A stretch of 59,759 nt of DNA from an uncultured bacterium (GTDB lineage: Bacteria; Bacillota; Clostridia; Lachnospirales; Lachnospiraceae). Location of the stretch: positions 1 to 59,759 of the forward strand of contig CAJMQQ010000010.1 of the NCBI GenBank assembly GCA_905215625.1, read 5' to 3'. Shown in pieces: positions 1 through 7,262 of the stretch. Below the pieces are notes generated by a model. That model searched no databases. It saw only the letters and a list, made by a program, of their open reading frames with translations, and was not told where the DNA came from. Each line of letters begins with the position of its first letter. Within the stretch, counting starts at the first letter, position 1. Position numbers and translations under genes: made by a program.

Positions 1-82
1 AGAAGTGGCGGAATTGGCAGACGCGCACGGTTCAGGTCCGTGTGGTAGCAATACCATGAGAGTTCAAGTCTCTTCTTCTGCA
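1..82 (+). tRNA. tRNA-Leu (anticodon CAG), missing its first two bases at the window edge
   Basis: The sequence folds as a class II tRNA. The anticodon stem is CACGG/CCGTG around the loop TTCAGGT, which puts anticodon CAG at 33-35. A long variable arm (GGTAGCAATACC) follows, then a T arm containing GTTCAAGTC. The acceptor 3' strand CTTCTGC ends at 81, with discriminator A at 82. The two missing 5' bases (GC) are known from the second copy at 1012. The next bases are CGA, so the CCA end is not encoded and must be added after transcription. The gene is followed directly by an intrinsic terminator. It is identical to the second copy wherever both are visible. Confidence 0.96.
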
Positions 83-89
83 CGAGCAA

Positions 90-118
90 GGGAAGTCTTT
101 TAAGACTTCTCTTTTTTA
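90..118 (+). terminator. Intrinsic terminator of the first tRNA-Leu
   Basis: An 8-bp inverted repeat GAAGTCTT/AAGACTTC (92-99 and 102-109) is followed by a T-rich run at 110-118. It lies eight bases after the tRNA 3' end and has the same core as the terminator of the second tRNA copy. Confidence 0.85.
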
Positions 119-145
119 TTTCTGCATTCGTTATGTATTAAAAGT

Positions 146-910
146 CTAGAATAACCCTAAATAGTATAATCCTTTTGTCACTCCGTCATTATCAACATCA
201 GACGTAATATAATCTGCAGCACTCTTTACAAAACCAGAGGCATTTCCCATAGCAATACCCGTTCCCACATATTTCAGCATTTCCACATCATTCTCTCCAT
301 CCCCAAATGCCGCGCTTTCTTCTCTGGTATATCCCTTAATACGCAAATATCTTTCAATACCTGTTACTTTGCTTCCGCCTTTTGCAACAATATCAATCCC
401 CTTATCATTCCACCTTGTAATTTCTGCATTCTTTAAGTGTTCCGTTATTTTAGATTCTTCCTCCCGTTTCACATAAAGAACTGCCTGATATATTTTATTT
501 CCTGTATATTCCATAACACCTGGCAATGGCGTAGAAATTTCCTTCTGCGCCTGCACCACGTCGTCATTGATAAAGTTAATATACATTCTTTTTTTCTCTA
601 TCAGCATTACTGGCACCGTATTGTCATGAAAAAGCTTTAAAATTTCTTCCGTTTCCTGCAATGGATTCTCATAAAATACATTGCCTTTTGAATCATAGCA
701 AAGCTGGCCATTCAAAGTAATATAGGCATCAAACTCTATGCTGCTGACAGGCAATATATCTATTTCCGTTGAATGACGTCCTGTTGCAACCACTCTATCT
801 ACATGAATTTCTGATAACCGATCCAATGCCTGTCTTGTACTCATGGGAACTTCTTTGATACGATGAGATAGAATTGTTCCGTCAATATCAAAAAAGACTG
901 CTTTAATCAT
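146..910 (-). CDS. HAD-superfamily hydrolase, Cof/YidA type (predicted sugar-phosphate phosphatase)
   Basis: The protein is a 254-residue phosphatase of the HAD superfamily, IIB (Cof) subfamily. Motif I is the N-terminal FFDIDGT with the nucleophile Asp. Near the C terminus is FGDGENDVEML, the Mg-binding motif IV of this family, followed by AMGNA. Cof-type enzymes hydrolyse small sugar phosphates, nucleotides or flavin phosphates in the cytosol; the substrate cannot be told from sequence. The ATG at 910 is chosen over one at 937 because GGAGG lies just upstream of 910. The gene sits between two identical tRNA-Leu genes and runs against them. Confidence 0.9.
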   Translation of the reverse strand: MIKAVFFDIDGTILSHRIKEVPMSTRQALDRLSEIHVDRVVATGRHSTEIDILPVSSIEFDAYITLNGQLCYDSKGNVFYENPLQETEEILKLFHDNTVPVMLIEKKRMYINFINDDVVQAQKEISTPLPGVMEYTGNKIYQAVLYVKREEESKITEHLKNAEITRWNDKGIDIVAKGGSKVTGIERYLRIKGYTREESAAFGDGENDVEMLKYVGTGIAMGNASGFVKSAADYITSDVDNDGVTKGLYYLGLF

Positions 911-952
911 ACTATACCTCCGTAAATAAATTATCATTTTTTTAAATAATGA

Positions 953-981
953 TTGACAAATCCAAATGAATACGCTATACT
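953..981 (+). promoter_or_regulatory. Sigma-A promoter of the second tRNA-Leu
   Basis: TTGACA (953-958) and TATACT (976-981) are separated by exactly 17 bases, close to the vegetative consensus. Transcription would start near 988, about 25 bases before the tRNA. A small inverted repeat CGCTG/CAGCG lies between the start site and the tRNA. Confidence 0.85.
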
Positions 982-1011
982 ATTCTAGTCGCTGACATAC
1001 AGCGATGGATT

Positions 1012-1095
1012 GCAGAAGTGGCGGAATTGGCAGACGCGCACGGTTCAGGTCCGTGTGGTAGCAATACCATGAGAGTTCAAGTCTCTTCTTCTGCA
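1012..1095 (+). tRNA. tRNA-Leu (anticodon CAG), complete copy
   Basis: The acceptor stem GCAGAAG/CTTCTGC is complete, the anticodon CAG is at 1046-1048, and there is a long variable arm and discriminator A at 1095. The 3' flank reads CGA, so CCA is not encoded. It is identical over the shared length to the copy at the left edge; the identity runs through bases 1-89 versus 1014-1102 and includes part of the 3' flank. It has its own promoter and terminator. Confidence 0.97.
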
Positions 1096-1101
1096 CGAGC
1101 A

Positions 1102-1131
1102 AAGGGAAGTCTTAAAGGACTTCCCTTTTTC
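1102..1131 (+). terminator. Intrinsic terminator of the second tRNA-Leu
   Basis: Inverted repeat GGGAAGTC/GACTTCCC (1104-1111 and 1118-1125) followed by five T. It faces the 3' end of cbiG on the other strand. Confidence 0.88.
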
Positions 1132-1141
1132 AATTCTTTTT

Positions 1142-2161
1142 CTAATCCTTTTCTCTTACTCCCAGAGCCACTGTAATGCCGGCAAACACCGTCTTTCCTG
1201 CAAGCAGCTTCGCTCTTGAGCAGACCACTGCCCGTTCGCATACATTTCCGACTCCTACTGTCTTCTGCACAAATTCAGACTCTGAAAATTCTCCCTCTGC
1301 CTGGGCAAGTTCTTCTGCGGTATAAGAAAACAAGCTCCACCCTCTGGCTTTTACCAGTTCCACAATCGCCGGTTCTCTTTCTTTTATATCAATGGTAGCC
1401 ACGCCGGATACAGCATAACGGCTGATATTGTATCTGTCCAGCATCTGATCTACTGCCCTGGAAAGCATCTGTCCATCCGTGCTCTTTCTGCATCCAATTC
1501 CTATTACAACCGCTTTTGGAATCAGCTTTAAACAGTTGGCAGGTTCTTTGGAAGATACCGTAACCCAGACCTTCAGCCGCTCCGGCAGGCTGTTTTTTCC
1601 AGGCTCTTTTAAGTTTTCTGCCGGAATCTTTTCAAACCCTTCCGGAACCGGAAAATCCCCCCAGTCTGACCGCCATCCAATCTTCTGTCCTGACAGAAGT
1701 CCTGCTGAAACTTCTTTTGCCAGCCTTCGATCTGACAGATACAAGCCGTTTTCCCTCGCAAACACATCTACTGCAAATAAATGATTAACGTCGGTAGCGG
1801 TTGTAATCACAGGAATGGCCCCTATTGCTTCTGCCAGAGTAAGAGCCAGCTCATTGGCGCCGCCTGCGTGTCCGGATACCAGCGGAATCACAAACTGCCC
1901 TTTTTCGTCTGCCGCAAGAACTGCCGGATCGGCAAACTTATCCTTCAAATAAGGCGCAACGCTCCGGACTGCAATTCCTGCAGCGCCAACAAAAATAAGC
2001 GCCTTTTTTTCCTTCCAGCAGGCAGCTGTCCACCGGGACAGGGAATCTCCTTTCTTCCAGGCATCTGCTCTGCAGATGTGCCCCTTTTTTGACAGAGCGC
2101 TGCAAATCTGCTCTGCCATACTCTTCCCTGCCTGTGTAAAGCTGATAATCCCGATTTCCAT
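1142..2161 (-). CDS. cbiG: Cobalt-precorrin 5A hydrolase
   Basis: CbiG opens the lactone ring of cobalt-precorrin-5A and releases acetaldehyde in the anaerobic cobalamin pathway. The 339-residue length fits the family. The N-terminal domain carries the conserved SGHAGGANEL (residues 96-105), and the C-terminal domain begins with GIGCRKSTDG (221-230). No other cobalamin gene lies in the window, so this copy is separated from any cbi/cob operon. Its Shine-Dalgarno (CCAGGAGA) overlaps the last codons of the spore-protein gene upstream, which suggests co-transcription with it. The genes for the remaining steps must lie elsewhere or be absent. Confidence 0.93.
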   Translation of the reverse strand: MEIGIISFTQAGKSMAEQICSALSKKGHICRADAWKKGDSLSRWTAACWKEKKALIFVGAAGIAVRSVAPYLKDKFADPAVLAADEKGQFVIPLVSGHAGGANELALTLAEAIGAIPVITTATDVNHLFAVDVFARENGLYLSDRRLAKEVSAGLLSGQKIGWRSDWGDFPVPEGFEKIPAENLKEPGKNSLPERLKVWVTVSSKEPANCLKLIPKAVVIGIGCRKSTDGQMLSRAVDQMLDRYNISRYAVSGVATIDIKEREPAIVELVKARGWSLFSYTAEELAQAEGEFSESEFVQKTVGVGNVCERAVVCSRAKLLAGKTVFAGITVALGVREKD

Positions 2162-2168
2162 TGTATTT

Positions 2169-2375
2169 TTATATCTCCTGGTTCTTTTTCTGTTCTCGTT
2201 TCTTCTTCGTAATCAGACCGCCAATCCGGCCGCTTTCTTTTGCAGTCAGGCTTCTCCAGCCGCCGCTTATAATTTTATCTCCAAGCCCCAGCTCTTCTGC
2301 AATTTCAAACTTCATCTTTTCTTCTGGAGTTAAATCTGCCGGGTCAAAGGGCTTTTGCTTTTTTGTCTTCACCAT
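2169..2375 (-). CDS. Small acid-soluble spore protein, alpha/beta type
   Basis: A 68-residue basic protein. KFEIAEELGLGD and the later GGWRSLTAKESGRIGG match the two conserved segments of alpha/beta-type SASPs, which coat and protect DNA in dormant spores. The ATG at 2375 is chosen because AAGGAGG lies nine bases upstream; a start at 2405 would place that ribosome binding site inside the coding region. It is shorter and more lysine-rich at both ends than the major SspA/SspB proteins and resembles the minor forms. Expression late in the forespore is expected from the family, but I did not find a convincing sigma-G promoter. Confidence 0.85.
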   Translation of the reverse strand: MVKTKKQKPFDPADLTPEEKMKFEIAEELGLGDKIISGGWRSLTAKESGRIGGLITKKKREQKKNQEI

Positions 2376-2459
2376 ATCTGAATGCCTCCTTTTCTCTGCA
2401 CCCAAATCATTCCCATTTTTCCCTTATTTTATGCACGCCAGGACCGTATTTATTTTCGG

Positions 2460-3407
2460 TTATTGATAAAACGAAACCACGACGTTTCCAGTGCCAACTT
2501 CCAATTCCATCGTTTTTCCTGCTCCCTGCGCCCTGTTGTCAATCCGTTTTTCCATTCCAAGTCCGCTGTACTCAGAGTTGTCAATCTCCACCGATCCAAC
2601 TCCTATTTCTAAGTTGTAATTAAACTCTTCCGGCTTTCCTTCCAGGCGGAACTCCAGGTCTCCGACTCCGCATTCGCCCTCAACGCTTCTTTCTGCAATT
2701 CCCTCATACAAAATGTTTCCAATACCAACGCTTGCATCCAGCTCCCCTGTCCTGGCTCCCAGAACCTCAATCGTGCCTGCCTCTGTAGACAAATCCATGC
2801 TTTCTGCCTCAATTCCGTTAATCGTACATACGCCGATGTCTATATCGCATTCCAGCTCCCTTAATGACATCTGCTGGGGAACGCGAATCTGCACAGCTCC
2901 AAATTCTTCTGTATCACGGATGCCTTCTCTCCTTCTCTGGCTGACCTTCAGTTCTCCTTCTTCCTGACGGACGCAAACGCCTCTCTCCTGCGCCTCTTCA
3001 TCTAAGATAATCTCAATCTGGCTGTCAGAAACCGAGACAATCTCCAACTGGCCTCCAAACAGTTCCGCTTCGATTTTCCAGATTTCTTCCGGTGAAAATT
3101 TTGATGACTGCCCTGCAAAAACCGGCTGATTCTCCTCTGGCTGACCAAGCTGGGCCTGTTCTGTTACAACTGGCTGGTTCTGGCCTTCCTGATTCCGTTC
3201 CCTTCTTCTTTCCTGTCTGTCATCCCAGTCATACCAGTCCTCCCAGCTTTCTTCCATCTCATCTATATCAATATACCTTACTCCATCTTCTGAAAAATTC
3301 ACCACGCCGGGTCTTGCGCCAAGTCCTATGGCTGCCAGCGCCGTAATGCTTCCCACACCAAACAGAGCTGCTCCTGTGAGCGCTGTAATTTTGATCCATT
3401 TCTTCAT
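2460..3407 (-). CDS. DUF4097-type predicted cell-envelope protein
   Basis: A 315-residue protein with one N-terminal membrane segment (about residues 5-30), then an acidic and Arg/Gln-rich low-complexity region, then a repetitive beta-rich domain from about residue 110. That domain has the alternating E-I/V pattern of the DUF4097 (adhesin-like beta-helix) family. Function is unknown; these proteins commonly sit beside HAAS/DUF1700 proteins and PadR regulators. The start at 3407 overlaps the upstream stop (ATGA) and has AAGGAG before it, so translation is coupled. It is the third gene of a PadR operon. Confidence 0.82.
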   Translation of the reverse strand: MKKWIKITALTGAALFGVGSITALAAIGLGARPGVVNFSEDGVRYIDIDEMEESWEDWYDWDDRQERRRERNQEGQNQPVVTEQAQLGQPEENQPVFAGQSSKFSPEEIWKIEAELFGGQLEIVSVSDSQIEIILDEEAQERGVCVRQEEGELKVSQRRREGIRDTEEFGAVQIRVPQQMSLRELECDIDIGVCTINGIEAESMDLSTEAGTIEVLGARTGELDASVGIGNILYEGIAERSVEGECGVGDLEFRLEGKPEEFNYNLEIGVGSVEIDNSEYSGLGMEKRIDNRAQGAGKTMELEVGTGNVVVSFYQ

Positions 3408-4156
3408 ACTGTTCTCCTTTTCCAATGAAACAAACGTCCGCTAACGGTTCCAATTTTCTTTACCAGCCATGGCAAGAACTTTCCGTAAAACAATACGCTG
3501 ACCGCCAGGGAAACCAGGCCTACTCCAAGAAATACAATTCCCATTCCAATGCACCAAACGCCATTCATCAGATTAAACGGCGTTGCCATAACGATGCATC
3601 CTGCTATCACCACAAAAACCCCTGCTATCAGCCAGGCTCCTGTCCAGATTGCCGCTGCAAAGAACAAGGCTGCCAGAAGCGCCAGAACTCCGACAGCAAG
3701 TCCGAGTATGCCTCCGATAGCACCAAGTCCTAACCCAAAGACCAGCGGAAGCAGCGGAACAGCCACAAGCACAAGTGCAATCACTCCAAGCACTTTCCAT
3801 ACTGAACGTTTCTTTTCCTGTGCATTTTCATCCGTACTATCAGAATTCGGCGGCAGGGAAAAAGACTCCTCCTCTGCTTCCCTGTGGGCCAGCTGGAAGT
3901 TAGGCTGGCGGAACCGGTCGTCTTCATATCCCCGTTCTGTAAAACCGCCTCCAGATTCCAGATCTCCTTTTAAATCCGCTCGGATAATGGATGCAATCCG
4001 TTCCGGACTGCCAAATTCCTTTAAAACCTTTTCTTCATTTTCCGGTCCGGCTTCTGCCAGATAATCTGCATAATAGTTTAACGCATCCGCTTTCTCTTCA
4101 TCCGGAATATCCTGCAGAAGATATTCCAGGTCTTTCATAAATGTCTCTCGATTCAT
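3404..4156 (-). CDS. HAAS domain / DUF1700 membrane protein
   Basis: A 250-residue protein. Residues 1-65 form the helical HAAS/DUF1700 domain (LEYLLQDIPDEEKADALNYY, then GSPERIA), which is typical of membrane proteins encoded next to PadR regulators. A polar linker follows, then about three hydrophobic segments from residue 120 to 235. The family is thought to sense or modulate the envelope together with its PadR partner; the ligand is unknown. Its ATG overlaps the padR stop as ATGA and has GAGGAGG upstream, and its own stop overlaps the next start in the same way. Confidence 0.87.
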   Translation of the reverse strand: MNRETFMKDLEYLLQDIPDEEKADALNYYADYLAEAGPENEEKVLKEFGSPERIASIIRADLKGDLESGGGFTERGYEDDRFRQPNFQLAHREAEEESFSLPPNSDSTDENAQEKKRSVWKVLGVIALVLVAVPLLPLVFGLGLGAIGGILGLAVGVLALLAALFFAAAIWTGAWLIAGVFVVIAGCIVMATPFNLMNGVWCIGMGIVFLGVGLVSLAVSVLFYGKFLPWLVKKIGTVSGRLFHWKRRTV

Positions 4157-4473
4157 ATACAGGCCTCCTCAAAAATACGGGATATCTTCTCTGAATAATT
4201 TGCCCATTCTCCACGATAAAGATTCAGCTGCAGTCTCCCCCGCTCTGTAATCCGGTAATATCTGCGGTTTCTCCCATCAATCGCCATATCATAGGTTTCC
4301 AGACAATCGTCCTTTTGCAGTCTTCTTAAAACCGGATACAGGGTTGACTCAGAAATCTCAATCGCCTGCTGGACGTCCTGAGTAATTTTATATCCATAAG
4401 TGCCCTCTGTATCTCTGGATACAACAGCCAGTACAATGGCGTCCAACAATGCGGAACCCGTGTTAAATACCAT
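4153..4473 (-). CDS. PadR-family transcriptional regulator
   Basis: A 106-residue winged-helix repressor. The N-terminal segment (LDAIVLAVVSRDTEGTYGYK) and ISESTLYPVLRRLQKD, the recognition helix, are classic PadR, as is the wing NRRYYRITERGR. It is first in a three-gene operon whose open frames all overlap by four bases (ATGA). A strong promoter with palindromic operator-like sequence over the -10 lies just upstream, so autorepression is likely. The inducing signal is unknown; it may be transmitted by the HAAS-domain protein encoded next. Confidence 0.93.
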   Translation of the reverse strand: MVFNTGSALLDAIVLAVVSRDTEGTYGYKITQDVQQAIEISESTLYPVLRRLQKDDCLETYDMAIDGRNRRYYRITERGRLQLNLYRGEWANYSEKISRIFEEACI

Positions 4474-4513
4474 AGGTCTGCTCCCCTTTCTGATATTTAT
4501 CTGCTATTTTATC

Positions 4514-4578
4514 TAATATTATATGTTATATAGTATTGGTTACAACAATATTATATGGTGTATAATATTACTTGTCAA
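4514..4578 (-). promoter_or_regulatory. padR promoter with two tandem palindromic operator candidates
   Basis: On the minus strand TTGACA (4573-4578) and TATAAT (4550-4555) are spaced by 17 bases, a near-perfect sigma-A promoter. A perfect 9-bp inverted repeat, AATATTATA - 5 bases - TATAATATT (4547-4569), covers the -10 and spacer. A second copy with eight of nine pairs occupies 4515-4537. The two 25-base blocks (4514-4538 and 4546-4570) are themselves inverted repeats of each other, matching at 20 of 25 positions. The arrangement fits cooperative binding by a dimeric PadR repressor. Confidence 0.8.
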
Positions 4579-4605
4579 CACCTATTTCACAAGTTCCAGC
4601 ATCAA

Positions 4606-5223
4606 TCAAAAAATTCGGACACGACACCCCAGTTCTGTCACAGGCCACAGGCAATCCATTACCGGATTTCCGACTGCTACGCAGCCGTCAGTACGCCCGC
4701 CTTTTTCTCCATGAATTTCGATATAACCGCCCAGCGCCGTATCCCAGTCCGGCATAGCTTTCCGGGAAATCGCAGAAACAATCCCGTCCCGTTCTTCTTT
4801 TGAAATCAGGCCAGACTCATACCCTCTGTCTGCATCCTTCTGATTGGGATAAGACAAACCCAGCGCCCGATAATATCTGCTGTCTGCATTTTTCAGGCAT
4901 ACATAATATTCTCCTCTCGGAGTCCGCTTATCCCCCTGAACGCGCTTATCGCCTTCCTGGGAATTCATCCCCACCTGGGCGATAAAAGAATCGATCACCT
5001 GGGTTCCATAACACAAAAACAGCGTTCTGGTCTTTAACGAAACCACAATATGAATTTCATCCGGTTTCCGTTCCCTGCCAATCCGCTCCACCATCACTTC
5101 ATCATACGGCGTAGCCATGGCAATGGAAATCTGAGGCGGACAGAGCGTTTTTCCATAGGCAGGAAGCGGCGAACTTCCCAGCATTACGAAAACAAATAAA
5201 GCCAGCAATCCTTTTTTTCTCAT
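4606..5223 (-). CDS. Exported L,D-transpeptidase (YkuD domain)
   Basis: A 205-residue protein from ATG 5223 (AGGAGGTG eight bases before it). Residues 1-24 form a signal peptide ending AYG. The YkuD catalytic domain follows (IHIVVSLKTRTLFLCYG starts it) and ends with His171 and the nucleophile Cys181 in the HGEKGGRTDGC motif. Such enzymes make 3-3 crosslinks in peptidoglycan or attach proteins to it, outside the membrane. It has no separate peptidoglycan-binding domain, which is the minimal form. It is a single gene downstream of the S1 terminator. An upstream ATG at 5289 is in frame but lacks a ribosome binding site and would disrupt the signal peptide. Confidence 0.9.
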   Translation of the reverse strand: MRKKGLLALFVFVMLGSSPLPAYGKTLCPPQISIAMATPYDEVMVERIGRERKPDEIHIVVSLKTRTLFLCYGTQVIDSFIAQVGMNSQEGDKRVQGDKRTPRGEYYVCLKNADSRYYRALGLSYPNQKDADRGYESGLISKEERDGIVSAISRKAMPDWDTALGGYIEIHGEKGGRTDGCVAVGNPVMDCLWPVTELGCRVRIF

Positions 5224-5264
5224 CCCAACACCTCCTGTCCAGTAAGCAATGCGGCTCATAATAC

Positions 5265-5297
5265 AAAAATCCCCCTCTGCTCTATGCAAAGGGGGAT
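5265..5297 (-). terminator. Intrinsic terminator after the S1 gene
   Basis: On the minus strand ATCCCCCT and AGGGGGAT form a strong G+C hairpin (arms near 5290-5297 and 5269-5276) followed by a run of T (5265-5269). It closes the four-gene operon that starts at 9211. Confidence 0.9.
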
Positions 5298-5314
5298 CCT
5301 GATATCATCAATGA

Positions 5315-6427
5315 TTATTCAGCGTCAACGTATGCATCTGCTACATCTGCATCTGCCGGAGCTTCTTTCTGCTCTGGAGCTAACAGCGCTTTGATGCTTA
5401 AGCTGATCTTTCTGTCTCCTTCGTTGAAATCAACTACTTTTGCTTCTACTTCCTGACCAATCTTTAATACGTCAGATGGCTTCTCAATGTGCTCTCTTGC
5501 AATCTGAGATACGTGCAGCAATGCATCTACGCCTGGCTCTAACTCTACGAATGCACCGAAATCTGTCATACGTGCTACGCGGCCGGTTACTACATTGCCA
5601 ACTGCATATTTCTCAGCTGCAGCTGCCCATGGATTGGTCTCTGGGAACTTTAAGCTCAGAGCAATCTTTTCACCCTGGATGTCCTTAATCAGTACGCGAA
5701 CCTGATCACCGGTCTTAAATACCTTCTTCGGGTTCTCTACTCTGCCCCAGCTCATCTCAGAGATGTGAAGCAGACCGTCAGCTCCGCCTAAGTCGATGAA
5801 TGCACCAAAATCAGTTACATTCTTAACAGTACCTTCTACTGCGTCACCAACATGAATTCTCTCGAATAATTCCTTCTGCATAGCTGCCTTCTTAGCAACC
5901 ATCAGCTGCTTTCTGTCACCAATGATTCTTCTTCTCTTCGGATTGAACTCGGTAATTACAAACTCAATCTCCTGACCTGCATACTTGGATAAATCCTTCT
6001 CATAGGTATCAGATACCAGACTTGCAGGGATAAATACTCTTGCTTCGTCTACTACTACGCTTAAACCGCCATCTAAAACCTGGGTAACCTTTGCAGTTAA
6101 TACTTCCTGATTGTTGAATGCCTCTTCCAGTCTCTTGTTGCCTCTGTCAGCTGCCAGTCTCTTGTAAGAAAGAGCCACCTGGCCTTCACCGTCATTTACC
6201 TTAATGACTTTTGCTTCCATCTCATCGCCTACGTGTACAAGAGTGGTTAAATCTACGCCTGGCTCGTTGGTATATTCGCTTCTTGGAATAATGCCATCAG
6301 ACTTGTAACCTATATTTAAAACTACTTCATCTTCTTTGACGTCGATGACCTTACCAGTGACTACCTCTCCTGTACGTATTGTCTTTAATGATTCTTCTAA
6401 CATTTGTTCAAAACTTAATTCTGACAT
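5315..6427 (-). CDS. rpsA: Small-subunit ribosomal protein S1-like, four S1 domains
   Basis: A 370-residue RNA-binding protein with four S1 (OB-fold) repeats at about residues 17-90, 104-170, 190-258 and 275-345. Repeats three and four carry the canonical VTDFGAFIDL and MTDFGAFVEL strands. It binds mRNA and the ribosome in the cytosol. Firmicute S1 proteins have four repeats rather than the six of E. coli, and the link to ispH is typical of Clostridia. The start has AAGGAGG upstream and overlaps the end of ispH by 20 bases. The acidic, Ala-rich C terminus is ordinary for the family. Confidence 0.93.
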   Translation of the reverse strand: MSELSFEQMLEESLKTIRTGEVVTGKVIDVKEDEVVLNIGYKSDGIIPRSEYTNEPGVDLTTLVHVGDEMEAKVIKVNDGEGQVALSYKRLAADRGNKRLEEAFNNQEVLTAKVTQVLDGGLSVVVDEARVFIPASLVSDTYEKDLSKYAGQEIEFVITEFNPKRRRIIGDRKQLMVAKKAAMQKELFERIHVGDAVEGTVKNVTDFGAFIDLGGADGLLHISEMSWGRVENPKKVFKTGDQVRVLIKDIQGEKIALSLKFPETNPWAAAAEKYAVGNVVTGRVARMTDFGAFVELEPGVDALLHVSQIAREHIEKPSDVLKIGQEVEAKVVDFNEGDRKISLSIKALLAPEQKEAPADADVADAYVDAE

Positions 6428-7262
6428 TAGTATGAACCTCCTTAATAATGTTTTTGGGAGTGGATGCTCCCGCTGTAATACCTACGCTTCGCACAGAACT
6501 TACACTTTCAGGTTCCAAATCGTCAAATGTCTGGATGTAATATGTGTTCTCACACTCCCTGCGGCAGATCTCATATAACTTCTGAGTATTGGAACTGCTC
6601 TTCCCGCCGATGACAATCATGGCGTCTACCTCAGAAGCAATCCTGCGCGCTTCCGACTGCCTTTCCTGTGTTGCATTGCAAATCGTATTTAAAACACTAA
6701 TATCATAACCCTTTTTTAAAAATTTTTCAACTAAATCTTGAAATTTCTTGTAATTAAATGTCGTCTGAGACACAATACTCAGCTTTTCTCCGGATTCAAG
6801 GGATAACTTATCTATCTGTTCCTCGGATTCTATCACAATCGTATCCGGATTTGCCCATCCTTTTATGCCTTCTACTTCTGGATGTTTCTCATTTCCAATG
6901 ATAATTACCCTGCGGCCTTTTTCATTTTCTTCTTTTACAATACGGTGAATTTTTTTCACAAAGGGACAGGTAGCATCCACAATTTCTATCTGGTTTTTCT
7001 CCAGCAAATCATAGATGTGTCTCCCTACTCCATGAGAACGGATAATGACAACACCTTCCTTTAGATGCCTTAATTCATCCTCTGTCTCAATTACCTGAAC
7101 CCCTTTTTTCTCCAGATCTTTTACAACTTCTTCATTGTGGATAATGGGGCCATAGGTATAAATGGGGCGTCCATCCTGCTTGTCTATCTGTTCATATACC
7201 TTGTTTACCGCCCGTTCCACGCCGAAGCAGAAGCCTGCGGTTTTTGCTACAATGACTTCCAT
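6408..7262 (-). CDS. ispH: 4-hydroxy-3-methylbut-2-enyl diphosphate reductase
   Basis: The last enzyme of the MEP isoprenoid pathway, an iron-sulfur protein making IPP and DMAPP. All three cluster-binding cysteines are present: Cys12 in AGFCFGV, Cys99 in DATCPF and Cys195 in NTICNATQERQ. The length of 284 residues fits the short form without a fused S1 domain; here the S1 protein is encoded separately and immediately downstream. Start and upstream stop overlap as TGATG, so translation is coupled to cmk. Confidence 0.97.
   Translation of the reverse strand: MEVIVAKTAGFCFGVERAVNKVYEQIDKQDGRPIYTYGPIIHNEEVVKDLEKKGVQVIETEDELRHLKEGVVIIRSHGVGRHIYDLLEKNQIEIVDATCPFVKKIHRIVKEENEKGRRVIIIGNEKHPEVEGIKGWANPDTIVIESEEQIDKLSLESGEKLSIVSQTTFNYKKFQDLVEKFLKKGYDISVLNTICNATQERQSEARRIASEVDAMIVIGGKSSSNTQKLYEICRRECENTYYIQTFDDLEPESVSSVRSVGITAGASTPKNIIKEVHTNVRIKF

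Noticed and set aside
1..1131. An integrated mobile element at tRNA-Leu
   Set aside because: No integrase, excisionase or relaxase is in the 1-kb unit; a simple duplication explains the repeats.
3549..4064. A 171-residue + strand open frame opposite the DUF1700 gene
   Set aside because: It is rich in Ser, Ala and Pro with no domain, has no ribosome binding site, and lies entirely over a well-supported gene of a coupled operon.
4514..4570. The A+T-rich repeats as the start of a CRISPR array or a mobile-element end
   Set aside because: There are only two copies in inverted orientation with a seven-base gap and they fit exactly over a promoter, so an operator is the simpler reading.
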